Shown piece by piece: positions 1 through 7,065 of a DNA stretch of 31,230 bases. The notes below the pieces were generated by a model. That model was not told the origin of the DNA. It saw only the letters and a program-made list of their open reading frames with translations, and made no database searches. The number at the start of each line of letters is the position of its first letter. Position 1 is the first letter of the stretch. The stretch spans positions 1 to 31,230 of the forward strand of contig JAIRJQ010000028.1 in the NCBI GenBank assembly GCA_031260545.1, in the 5' to 3' direction. The DNA is from Methanomassiliicoccaceae archaeon (GTDB lineage Archaea > Thermoplasmatota > Thermoplasmata > Methanomassiliicoccales > Methanomethylophilaceae). The translations under genes were made by a program, and so were the position numbers.

Positions 1-93
1 GAACATTGTCTCACGGCACCCGATGAAGGCGGATGCAAGTTCATTGCTATCGTGATAAAGAAAGAGAAGGCGTGTGACCATGAGGAACATTAA
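1..93 (+). CDS. C-terminal end of a probable XRE-family regulator with cupin domain (partial, 5' end outside window)
   Basis: Frame 1 is open from the first base to a TAA at 91-93 and encodes 30 residues; the other two forward frames stop early. The visible segment, HCLTAPDEGGCKFIAIVI and a short charged tail, looks like the last two strands of a cupin barrel, where a conserved His is followed by a turn and a hydrophobic strand, as in archaeal HTH-XRE/cupin regulators. Such regulators often sit directly before AMP-forming acyl-CoA synthetases in methanogens, and here the stop overlaps the synthetase ATG by 14 nt. The family call is inference from a very short segment; an open reading frame ending here is seen directly. 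Confidence 0.5.
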   Translation, partial: EHCLTAPDEGGCKFIAIVIKKEKACDHEEH

Positions 94-1720
94 TTTACGG
101 TACATAGACGAGGAATTTGATGAGGATGGAATATTAACGAAATTAAGGGTGCATTATCCCGACAATTTCAATTTCGGATATGACATCGTCGACGACATAG
201 GAACGCACGACCCTGACAGGAGAGCATTGGTATGGGTAGGCGAGGAAGGGAACACGAGAACTTTGACGTTCCGCGACATAATGGTATATTCCAACAAGGC
301 AGCAAATTATCTCATGTCCCTGGGTGTGAAGAAAGGGGACTCGGTGATAGTCACGTTAAAGGAGAACTACCAATATTGGTATGTTTCTGTTGCGCTGCAT
401 AAGATAGGCGCGGTTCTGATCCCTGTAACATCGATGCTGACCACGCATGATGCGGAATACCGTGCGAATCTCTCTTCGGCAAAGGCGATCATATGCACAT
501 CATACGGAAAAGTAACGGATGCGTTCGAAGGCATTGAGATAAAATGCCCTGATGTAAAAGTCAAGGCGATGTGCGGAGGAGAGAGGAACGGATGGTTAGA
601 TTTCGATGCAGGCGTGGAGGCGGCATCCGATAAGCTGGAACGCATACCCACGAAGGCCACAGATCACTTCCTGATCTATTTCTCATCTGGAACGACAGGA
701 TACCCGAAGATGGTATTGCATGACCATACGTATCCTCTCGGACATATACTGACGGCGAAACATTGGCATAATGTCGATCCCGAAGGAGTTCACTTCACTA
801 TCGCGGAGACAGGATGGGCAAAGGCATCATGGGGAAAGATATACGGGCAGTGGATCATGGAGGCCGCGATATTTGTATACGACTTCGCTAAGTTCACACC
901 TGCCGACATTCTCTCAAAGATAGCGGAATTCAACATCACGACGTTATGCTGCCCGCCGACCATGTTCAGGTTCTTCATTCAAGAGGGTCTAGAAAAATTC
1001 GATCTGTCGACGCTGAAGCATACCACCATTGCCGGTGAACCGTTAAATCCCGATGTGTTCAACAACTGGTATAAAGCAACAGGGCTGAAACTGGCGGAAG
1101 GGTTCGGGCAAACTGAAACGACACCGCTGATATGCAACACCACCAAGATGGAACCGCGTCCGGGATCGATGGGCAAGCCCTGTCCTCAATATGAGATCGA
1201 TATAATCAATCCAGACGGAACGTCATGCAAACCCGGTTATTCTGGTGAGGTCGTTGTACGTGTCGATAATAACCCTCCGGGTATTTTCAGAGAGTACTAT
1301 CTTGATGAGAAGAAGACAAAGGCGACAATATTTGACGGATATCATCACACGGGCGACATCGCATGGAAAGATGAGGAAGGATACTATTGGTACGTCGGCA
1401 GGAACGACGACATAATAAAATCATCCGGATACCGTATCGGACCGTTTGAGATCGAGTCTGTTGTTCTCACGCATCCTGCAGTGAAGGAATGCGCTGTCAC
1501 CGGTGTACCGGATGAGATACGCGGACAGCTTGTCAAAGCGACGATAGTGCTCAAACCCGGTTATGAACCGTCTGATGATCTTAAAAAGGAGATCCAGAAC
1601 TTCGTGAAAAAGGAAACGGCACCGTACAAATATCCGAGAGTGATCGATTTTGTACCGGCGTTACCGAAGACCATAAGCGGAAAGATCAAACGAATGGATA
1701 TCAGAAAAGGGGATCTCTGA
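80..1720 (+). CDS. AMP-forming acyl-CoA synthetase (medium-chain/acetyl-CoA synthetase-like)
   Basis: This ANL-superfamily enzyme activates a carboxylic acid with ATP to an acyl-adenylate and transfers it to CoA in the cytoplasm. The phosphate-binding loop SSGTTGYPK is at about residues 201-209, the adenine-site motif GFGQTETT near 350, the hinge region HHTGDIAWKDEEGYYWYVGR near 425-445, and the C-terminal catalytic lysine in SGKIKR at about K535. The length of about 546 residues is normal for medium-chain acyl-CoA synthetases; acetate, propionate, longer or aryl acids cannot be distinguished here. I chose ATG at 80 because GAGAAGG at 64-70 lies 9 nt upstream; an in-frame GTG at 74 is too close to that motif. 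It overlaps the preceding regulator tail and is followed 38 nt later by the HD-domain gene, so the three may be co-transcribed. Confidence 0.9.
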   Translation: MRNINLRYIDEEFDEDGILTKLRVHYPDNFNFGYDIVDDIGTHDPDRRALVWVGEEGNTRTLTFRDIMVYSNKAANYLMSLGVKKGDSVIVTLKENYQYWYVSVALHKIGAVLIPVTSMLTTHDAEYRANLSSAKAIICTSYGKVTDAFEGIEIKCPDVKVKAMCGGERNGWLDFDAGVEAASDKLERIPTKATDHFLIYFSSGTTGYPKMVLHDHTYPLGHILTAKHWHNVDPEGVHFTIAETGWAKASWGKIYGQWIMEAAIFVYDFAKFTPADILSKIAEFNITTLCCPPTMFRFFIQEGLEKFDLSTLKHTTIAGEPLNPDVFNNWYKATGLKLAEGFGQTETTPLICNTTKMEPRPGSMGKPCPQYEIDIINPDGTSCKPGYSGEVVVRVDNNPPGIFREYYLDEKKTKATIFDGYHHTGDIAWKDEEGYYWYVGRNDDIIKSSGYRIGPFEIESVVLTHPAVKECAVTGVPDEIRGQLVKATIVLKPGYEPSDDLKKEIQNFVKKETAPYKYPRVIDFVPALPKTISGKIKRMDIRKGDL

Positions 1721-1758
1721 TCCCGGATCCCTCTGCGGACCGAAAGAAAGGAGCGGCG

Positions 1759-2325
1759 ATGCCAAAAGAAGTACACACAGCGGATGTGAGAGACGATGTG
1801 ATGCCCCTTCATTTTGAAGAAGGGACATCGTTCGGGTTCCGCCAAAGTTTTCTGCAGGCGTTCATAATAGCAGCGGAGGCGCATGAAGGGCAGAAGGATT
1901 GGTTCGGAGGAGCATATATCCTGCATCCGCTGGAGGTCTCAGCATACTGCAGGACCGAACGCGGCAGTATCGCCGCCCTGCTCCACGATGTTGTGGAAGA
2001 TTCCGGGATCACTGTTGACGACCTGCGCTCGAAAGGGATAGATGAGTGCGTGGTCGCAGCTGTGGACCTGTTAACAAAACGCAAAGGTGAGGAGCTGGAC
2101 GATTATTACAAAAGGGTTGCTTCGAATGATATTTCTGCGGAGGTCAAATTTGCCGATATGAGACACAACAGCAGCAGGAATCATGATAAGTTCCCGACGA
2201 ATGAAGAAGCGGAAAAAATTCATGAAAGATATCTCGGCCGCGCCAAACATCTTTTGCTCCTGGTCGGTGAATCCCGCGCCGCGGAACTGACAACAAAAGA
2301 AACGTATGATTGGCTTATGAGTTAG
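1759..2325 (+). CDS. HD-domain phosphohydrolase of the RelA/SpoT (RSH) hydrolase type
   Basis: The 188-residue protein consists almost entirely of an HD domain matching the (p)ppGpp hydrolase half of RelA/SpoT and MESH1: AHEGQ (H42), YILHPLEV (H56), ALLHDVVED (H76-D77) and KFADMRHN (D133, N137) in the family order and spacing. There is no synthetase, TGS or ACT domain. By family it should be a metal-dependent nucleotide pyrophosphohydrolase; the substrate in archaea is uncertain (alarmone, NADPH or another nucleotide). AAAGGAG lies about 5 nt before ATG 1759; ATG 1801 is a less likely alternative. The gene follows the acyl-CoA synthetase by 38 nt. It ends in TAG, with the frame open for 23 further codons to a TGA at 2395; see the findings. 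Confidence 0.85.
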   Translation: MPKEVHTADVRDDVMPLHFEEGTSFGFRQSFLQAFIIAAEAHEGQKDWFGGAYILHPLEVSAYCRTERGSIAALLHDVVEDSGITVDDLRSKGIDECVVAAVDLLTKRKGEELDDYYKRVASNDISAEVKFADMRHNSSRNHDKFPTNEEAEKIHERYLGRAKHLLLLVGESRAAELTTKETYDWLMS

Positions 2326-2471
2326 CTTTTCATTGCTGACATCCCTATTATTATCCTCTTTATCGTGCGCGCATTCCTGCGCCGATGTGTACCATGAGAC
2401 CGCACGGGCTATACGCTTAAAACATTCGTACGCTATACGAGATACCCGATGATATCAAGGCAGGGCCTACT

Positions 2472-3419
2472 ATGAACGATAAGGAATACGAGAAGGTCTT
2501 ACAGATACTCATGGACCCTAAGGCCAGTCCCGAAGAACGCATCAAGGCGACCGAAAAACTCCAAGAGATCACAAAAAAGATGCAAATGGACCTCAGGTCC
2601 CAATTGGAAAAAAATAATGTGTCCGAAAGTGAACAACCACGTGAGGAGTACGAAATTCGGGACGACAAGTTTGATGCTCTTGAGAAAGAGATGATGAAGA
2701 AATTAGAATCCGCCATGGGGAAACAACAGATGTCCGGTGCAGGAGGTATGCCCGATATGTCAAAAATGATGGCCGATATGGGTATGCCCGATATGTCCAA
2801 GATGTTCGCGGAAGGTAACACTCCGGACATGTCCAAAATGATGGAGAGCATCAAAGGAATGTCCGGTGGCGGAGGCATGCCGGACCTCTCGAGTATGTTC
2901 TCCGGCGGAATGCCCGATATGTCAAAGGTCATGGCAGCCGTTGGCGGGATGTTTGGTGCCGCGGGTGTGTCGGACCTCTCGAAAATGCTCCCCGACGGAA
3001 TGCCCGATATGTCAAAAATGTTCGCGGGAGCGGGTGTACCGCCCGGTGGGATAACAGATGTGCCAGATCCGAAAGAGATCCTCGCGATCGCCGAAAAATA
3101 TTATTATGCGCATGCATGGCTCGTCCGCGGGGACGCCGGTAATGAACTTAATTCGAAAGCACCTGCAAGCTTTGACGGCAGCACCGTGGACGCGGACCGC
3201 GCGAACATCCTTTGCGATGCTTCTGTCTCTTCTGCGGACGACAATTATAATGTGGCCGCCGCCGCGGCAGCGGTCGGCTGGGCGCCGACACACCTCCGTT
3301 CGGTCCGTGTGCTGTCATCGATGCTGAAACAATCCCCTGCCGTTACAGATAACGATAAGATGAAGGACGCCGAGAAAATGGCACAGTATGCGAAGGCCCT
3401 GTCCGAGAAAAAAGGATAA
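2472..3419 (+). CDS. Met-rich protein with tandem PDMSK repeats, unknown function
   Basis: I do not recognise a family. Residues 1-85 are charged and look helical or coiled-coil. Residues 92-190 hold seven copies of a motif close to G-M-P-D-M-S-K-M, at about residues 92, 104, 116, 135, 146, 165 and 176, joined by Gly/Met-rich linkers. Residues 195-315 form an Ala-rich region beginning DPKEILAIAEKYYY that looks globular and helical. There is no signal peptide or membrane segment, so it is probably cytoplasmic. The last four units are organised as a 30-residue doublet (spacing 11, 19, 11), and identical DNA blocks recur exactly 90 bp apart, indicating recent duplication. The Met-rich linker recalls the SRP54 M-domain tail only superficially. 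ATG 2472 has a weak upstream AAGG. A single in-frame gene is certain; its role is unknown. Confidence 0.8.
   Translation: MNDKEYEKVLQILMDPKASPEERIKATEKLQEITKKMQMDLRSQLEKNNVSESEQPREEYEIRDDKFDALEKEMMKKLESAMGKQQMSGAGGMPDMSKMMADMGMPDMSKMFAEGNTPDMSKMMESIKGMSGGGGMPDLSSMFSGGMPDMSKVMAAVGGMFGAAGVSDLSKMLPDGMPDMSKMFAGAGVPPGGITDVPDPKEILAIAEKYYYAHAWLVRGDAGNELNSKAPASFDGSTVDADRANILCDASVSSADDNYNVAAAAAAVGWAPTHLRSVRVLSSMLKQSPAVTDNDKMKDAEKMAQYAKALSEKKG
2745..3024 (+). repeat. In-gene tandem repeat encoding PDMSK units
   Basis: Seven degenerate units encode the P-D-(M/L)-S-(K/S) motif. The block CGGAATGCCCGATATGTCAA is identical at 2906-2925 and 2996-3015, and CGGACCTCTCGA at 2881-2892 and 2971-2982, both pairs exactly 90 bp apart. 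This supports a recent 90-bp duplication within the array. Confidence 0.85.
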
Positions 3420-3449
3420 GGGCAGCGCATGAGGAACGATGCCCATATG

Positions 3450-3491
3450 TTTTAATAGTCGGAAAAAAATGCATTATGTAATTTTTTCCGA
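3450..3491 (+). promoter_or_regulatory. TATA-like element and inverted repeat upstream of the ATPase gene
   Basis: A TATA-like TTTTAATA lies at 3450-3457. Immediately after it, TCGGAAAAAA (3459-3468) and TTTTTTCCGA (3482-3491) form a perfect 10-nt inverted repeat with a 13-nt spacer. The expected transcription start, about 25 nt after the TATA element, falls inside the repeat, 14-20 nt before ATG 3506. It could be an operator or an mRNA hairpin next to the ribosome binding site; which is not decidable from sequence. Confidence 0.5.
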
Positions 3492-3505
3492 TTAGAGGTG
3501 TACGA

Positions 3506-4753
3506 ATGGAAATAAAACGCGACAGATATCTGAACCGGCTGATAAAAAGAAAATGGAACGGTCAAATAAAAGTGATAACAGGGATCAGACGTTGCGGCAA
3601 ATCATATCTCCTGTCCAATCTGTTCAAAGATCACCTGATATCAGAAGGCGTTGATCCCAAGAATATAGTGGATATAGCGTTAGACGATATCGATAACGAA
3701 CATCTTCGTGAACCCCATGCGTTATACGAACATGTCGTCGCATCTGTCGGCAATGAGAGATGTTATGTTTTTTTGGATGAGATCCAGTACGTTGAAGGAT
3801 TCGTGGACGTCTTGAACGGATTGATCCGAAAGAAGAATATTGATGTTTACGTAACGGGCAGTAATTCCAAGATGCTGTCAAAAGATGTGCTCACAGAATT
3901 CAGAGGGCGCGGGGATATCGTGAGAATATATCCGCTGTCCTTCTCAGAATTCGCAAAAGCGTTCCCGGGAGGACAAAAGGAGGCCTGGGACATGTACTTA
4001 ACATTCGGCGGAATGCCATTATTATTATCGATGTCCGATGAAGAACAAAAAACAGCATACCTGCAAGATCTCTTTGAAGAAGTGTATTTGAAGGACATAA
4101 AAGAAAGGAATGATGTCAGACTGGAGAATGAATTGGACATGATGGTTGACCTTTTGTGTTCTTCCGTCGGTTCGTTGACCAATCCGCTGAAAATTTCCAA
4201 TACTATGAAAACAGTCAACCGCTCCGGAATTAACGAGGAAACCGTGTCTAAATATCTGGGGTACTTGGAAGATTCATTTTTATTCGAAAGATCGAAAAGA
4301 TATGATCTCAAGGGAAAAAAATATTTCGACACTCCGTCCAAATATTACGCAACCGATGTGGGCTTGCGTAATGCCAGGCTGAATTTCAGACAGCAGGAGG
4401 AGACGCACATCATGGAGAATATAATTTTTAATGAACTGAAAAGCAGAGGTTTCTCCGTGGATGTGGGTATCGTTAAGGACAGGATAACAAAGGACGGTAT
4501 CGTGGAATTCAAACAGCTGGAAATAGATTTCATTGCGAACAAGGGGCGCCGGAGATATTACATACAGTCTGCATACAGAATGTTCGATGCCGAAAAAAAG
4601 GAACGGGAACTCAGGCCGTTCCTCAAGGTGAGAGATTCATTCAAAAAGATCATCGTCATCGAAGACGACATATACCCGAAAACGGACGATAACGGAGTGC
4701 TCACCATCGGCATCAGACAATTTCTTTTGGATGAGAACAGTCTGGACCTGTGA
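3506..4753 (+). CDS. ATP-binding protein, AAA-type ATPase_2 with C-terminal DUF4143
   Basis: Residues 26-33 (GIRRCGKS) are a Walker A loop, 87-92 (YVFLDE) the Walker B strand, and TGSNSKML at 117-124 the sensor segment; REG-type arginines follow in EFRGRGDI. The C-terminal third (from about residue 260) carries the DUF4143 signature: YYATDVGLRNARL, then a segment NIIFNELKSRGF and EIDFIA resembling the E..D core of restriction-like nuclease folds. The length of 415 residues is typical. These ATPases are abundant and patchily distributed in archaea and gut bacteria; the biochemical role is unsettled. An AGAGGTG motif precedes ATG 3506. The gene stands alone between the repeat protein and a tRNA, with its own promoter and inverted repeat, and is likely an accessory gene. 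Confidence 0.88.
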   Translation: MEIKRDRYLNRLIKRKWNGQIKVITGIRRCGKSYLLSNLFKDHLISEGVDPKNIVDIALDDIDNEHLREPHALYEHVVASVGNERCYVFLDEIQYVEGFVDVLNGLIRKKNIDVYVTGSNSKMLSKDVLTEFRGRGDIVRIYPLSFSEFAKAFPGGQKEAWDMYLTFGGMPLLLSMSDEEQKTAYLQDLFEEVYLKDIKERNDVRLENELDMMVDLLCSSVGSLTNPLKISNTMKTVNRSGINEETVSKYLGYLEDSFLFERSKRYDLKGKKYFDTPSKYYATDVGLRNARLNFRQQEETHIMENIIFNELKSRGFSVDVGIVKDRITKDGIVEFKQLEIDFIANKGRRRYYIQSAYRMFDAEKKERELRPFLKVRDSFKKIIVIEDDIYPKTDDNGVLTIGIRQFLLDENSLDL

Positions 4754-4808
4754 TCGTTTGGATATATGCCGAAGACTTAGGTAAAATGAAGGTGAACCGG
4801 AATGACAG

Positions 4809-4896
4809 TGGTGCAGGGGAAGGGATTTGAACCCTCGAATGCCTACGCAAATAGGCCCTGAACCTATCACCTTTGGCCAGGCTCGGTAACCCCTGC
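4809..4896 (-). tRNA. tRNA-Leu (anticodon CAG)
   Basis: Read on the minus strand, the acceptor GCAGGGG pairs with CCCCTGC, followed by discriminator A and an encoded CCA (4811-4809). The anticodon stem ATAGG/CCTAT encloses the loop TTCAGGG, giving anticodon CAG. A long variable arm (TTGCGTAGGCATTC) marks a class II tRNA, consistent with leucine. The T arm is GAGGG-TTCAAAT-CCCTT. No intron is needed to fold it. Confidence 0.95.
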
Positions 4897-4921
4897 ATTA
4901 TTTTTGCGAGAACACATAGTC

Positions 4922-4930
4922 CTATAAAAA
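4922..4930 (-). promoter_or_regulatory. TATA box of tRNA-Leu
   Basis: On the minus strand TTTTTATAG lies about 26-34 nt before the first tRNA base, the normal archaeal box A position. Confidence 0.6.
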
Positions 4931-4966
4931 GAATGCTTGAAAAAGAGTAAAGGGTTTGCTCAGGAT

Positions 4967-4985
4967 ATAAGATATGGGATCTTAT
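4967..4985 (-). terminator. Possible hairpin at the end of the 72-residue protein gene
   Basis: ATAAGAT and ATCTTAT form a perfect 7-bp inverted repeat around ATGGG, overlapping the TAA stop of the small gene. On the minus strand it is followed by T-rich sequence. It could end that transcript; archaeal termination rarely needs a hairpin, so confidence is low. Confidence 0.3.
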
Positions 4986-5200
4986 GCTTTCATTATCTTG
5001 AGCCAGCCGCCGCTCTCGTAAACACCAAGTTTACGGTCAATAAGCGCTCTCTCAAAATCTTCCCAACCAATGACCTGAAGTCTGTTGTTCTTTCCTTTCG
5101 TGAACTGTACGCCTTTCGTACCCTTCACAAGACCGGGCTGAAGCCCTTTGATCTTGGCGATCTGTTTCGCCTTGTCTGTGCTGATTCTTTCCATTGCCAT
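4982..5200 (-). CDS. Small basic protein of unknown function
   Basis: A 72-residue, Lys-rich protein (74 residues if ATG 5206 is used). It has no signal peptide, membrane segment or Cys pairs. The N-terminal part (DKAKQIAKIKGLQPG) looks like a helix, then strands follow (KGVQFTK, RLQVIGWEDF), ending GGWLKIMKA. I recognise no family; the size and charge would fit a small nucleic-acid-binding protein, but that is a guess. ATG 5200 is favoured because AGAGGG lies 6 nt upstream; for ATG 5206 the same motif would be directly adjacent. A strong TATA-rich region lies upstream at 5243-5271. Confidence 0.7.
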   Translation of the reverse strand: MAMERISTDKAKQIAKIKGLQPGLVKGTKGVQFTKGKNNRLQVIGWEDFERALIDRKLGVYESGGWLKIMKA

Positions 5201-5219
5201 GTTCATCCCTCTGACATTT

Positions 5220-5271
5220 CGTGCCTTAAAGCACGCGACACTTCATTTATATAGTCCATATATATACTTTT
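5220..5271 (-). promoter_or_regulatory. Promoter and 5' hairpin of the small basic protein gene
   Basis: On the minus strand two TATA-like stretches occur (5258-5271, GTATATATATGG type, and 5243-5253, CTATATAAATG type). Between them and the gene, CGTGC (5220-5224) and GCACG (5231-5235) form a 5-bp hairpin around a 6-nt loop, which would lie in the 5' leader. Confidence 0.4.
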
Positions 5272-5401
5272 CCTATGTTTTTGCTTGTCCAGTATCTTTT
5301 TTGTCATTATTAGAGTCTAATCGGCGTTTAATTTTGTCTGGCCGTCCCGCCGGCAAAAGTAAAGAAAGAATTATCAAATCGCAACCTCATGACGTGCTCA
5401 T

Positions 5402-6694
5402 ATGACGGTCATCGGGATGTCGGGCGTCGCGGGTAATATCGGTTCGGAAATAACACCGGAAGTGGCTTTAAGCATCGGCCGCGCCATAGGTTCGCGGTAT
5501 GATGACGTGGTCGTGAGCAGAGATGCGGACGACTGCGGAATGATGATAGTCAACGCAATTGCCGCCGGCCTGTCTTCTATGGGAAGCAACGTCGCGGACA
5601 TCGGGATATGCCCTCTTCCCACGTCCGTACGCTCTTTCAGTAAAGGTGCATGCGGCATATCCGTGACAGCACCGATGGGTTCCTCCGATTACCGGTGGAT
5701 ACGGTTCACGAATAACGACGGATCGTCGTTCTCCCCGTCACAGATAGATGAGATACGTTCTGCGATCGGCAGCAATTCGGTGCCGTACGTAAAACACAAT
5801 TCCGTTGGTCCTGTGTCAAAGGAGAACATACCCTTGGACGCCCACGCGGAAGATATCATCAATTCCGTCGGTAACCTTGACTGCCCGGCGATCATTGATT
5901 GTGCTTCCGATTCAACTTCGCTTGTAACGCCTTTGATATTTGCGGAGATGGGCGCTGAAGTTACAGCAATGAATTCGGTGATCGGAAAAGGGCTGACAGG
6001 GAGGTACGCGGGCAGGTCCAATCTGCGCGACATGATAAAACATGTGCGTTCGGAACCCGGTTCCATAGGCATCACGCACAACAGCAGCGGCAGTGTGGTA
6101 TCTGTCATAGATGAAAGCGGGAGGCCGCTTTCCGGAGGTCTGCTGATGACGCTGCTTGCCTCTTACCTTAAGATAAGGTCCGTTGCGGTATCTATGAACA
6201 CAACGATGGCGATCGACGAAATAGTCGGAAAGGTGATAAGAACGAATACCGGGGACGACCATTTGGCCGATGCCATGAGATCTAACGATATATCATTCGG
6301 AGGTGAACCGTCAGGCACGTTCATTTTCGGTAATGCGTCATTCTGTCCCGACGGCATATATGCGGCGGTGCTTGCCGCCAAGATAGCGAGCGGCGGAAGT
6401 TTGAGGCAGGCTGTTGACGAGATCCCCAATTACCCGTCGGGGAACATGGACGTTAAATTCACAGGGGACCGTGAAGATATCATCAAAAGGCTGAGCGAAC
6501 GTATGACGTCGGCGGATTGTGATGCGCTGATAACCGCGGACGGATGGAGGGCCGAGCTATCGGACGGGTGGTATTACATCAGGATGTCCAATTTTGAGAA
6601 CAAGATACGGATAATGGCAGAGGCCCGCGACAAAGTGTACATGAATTGCCTTCTCGATATCGCTGAGGACCTCGTATCATCGTGCATCCGTTAA
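5402..6694 (+). CDS. Phosphohexomutase-family protein lacking catalytic residues (probable pseudoenzyme)
   Basis: The 430-residue protein has the four-domain layout of alpha-D-phosphohexomutases and aligns well with the intact GlmM encoded at 21603-22970. The phosphoserine loop TASHNPPQFNGIK of that paralogue corresponds without gaps to TAPMGSSDYRWIR here (residues 89-101), so the catalytic serine is P91. The metal loop HDGDADR becomes HNSSGSV, losing all three Mg-binding Asp. The sugar loop GGEPSG is intact, and the phosphate loop RSSGTEP becomes RMSNFEN, retaining only the Arg. Hence it is unlikely to be a mutase; sugar-phosphate binding, scaffolding or sensing remain possible. The frame is unbroken with conserved flanking motifs, so it is not a decaying pseudogene. 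It converges on the JAMM gene with a 4-nt overlap. Confidence 0.85.
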   Translation: MTVIGMSGVAGNIGSEITPEVALSIGRAIGSRYDDVVVSRDADDCGMMIVNAIAAGLSSMGSNVADIGICPLPTSVRSFSKGACGISVTAPMGSSDYRWIRFTNNDGSSFSPSQIDEIRSAIGSNSVPYVKHNSVGPVSKENIPLDAHAEDIINSVGNLDCPAIIDCASDSTSLVTPLIFAEMGAEVTAMNSVIGKGLTGRYAGRSNLRDMIKHVRSEPGSIGITHNSSGSVVSVIDESGRPLSGGLLMTLLASYLKIRSVAVSMNTTMAIDEIVGKVIRTNTGDDHLADAMRSNDISFGGEPSGTFIFGNASFCPDGIYAAVLAAKIASGGSLRQAVDEIPNYPSGNMDVKFTGDREDIIKRLSERMTSADCDALITADGWRAELSDGWYYIRMSNFENKIRIMAEARDKVYMNCLLDIAEDLVSSCIR

Positions 6695-7065
6695 TCTGTC
6701 ATTTCCGGACGCAGTTCGTAACCGTTCGAGTCGTACGCTTTCCAGCTTGTCCTGTCGTACGGCTGGCACGTTATAATATGGACGCCGCCCCATGAACTGA
6801 AAAGATCGATATCGTCGTCGGACGGCCTGTTGGAATATCCGGGATGCGAGTGTATCGTTCCCGCCATGCGTGTGTTCACCGGCGACATCCACAGATTGAT
6901 GAAGCTGTGGCTGTCCCCGTATATCGTCCCCGGGATCAGCATCATTTCATCGATAACACCGTCATTGTGCCTAGACAGACATAAAAATTCCTGCGGGTAG
7001 CACGATCGGGCGGATTCGTTTATCGCGTCTATAAGGTCCCATGATATTGCGTAAACTTTCTTCAT
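6691..7065 (-). CDS. JAMM/MPN-domain metalloprotease
   Basis: A single-domain, 124-residue JAMM protein. The zinc signature HxHP-x6-S-x2-D is complete: H72, H74, S82 and D85 in IHSHPGYSNRPSDDD, with the upstream catalytic glutamate probably E26 in PQEFLCL. Archaeal members of this family remove ubiquitin-like SAMP modifiers from target proteins or precursors; others act in cofactor sulfur transfer. The substrate cannot be read from the sequence. The start ATG (7065-7063) overlaps the stop of the NADP phosphatase/NAD kinase fusion in an ATGA arrangement, so the two are almost surely co-transcribed and translationally coupled. Its 3' end overlaps the convergent mutase-like gene. Confidence 0.88.
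   Translation of the reverse strand: MKKVYAISWDLIDAINESARSCYPQEFLCLSRHNDGVIDEMMLIPGTIYGDSHSFINLWMSPVNTRMAGTIHSHPGYSNRPSDDDIDLFSSWGGVHIITCQPYDRTSWKAYDSNGYELRPEMTD

Noticed and set aside
2745..3024. Short spaced repeats as a CRISPR-like array
   Set aside because: The repeats are in frame, degenerate at third codon positions, unevenly spaced and lack unique spacers of constant length.
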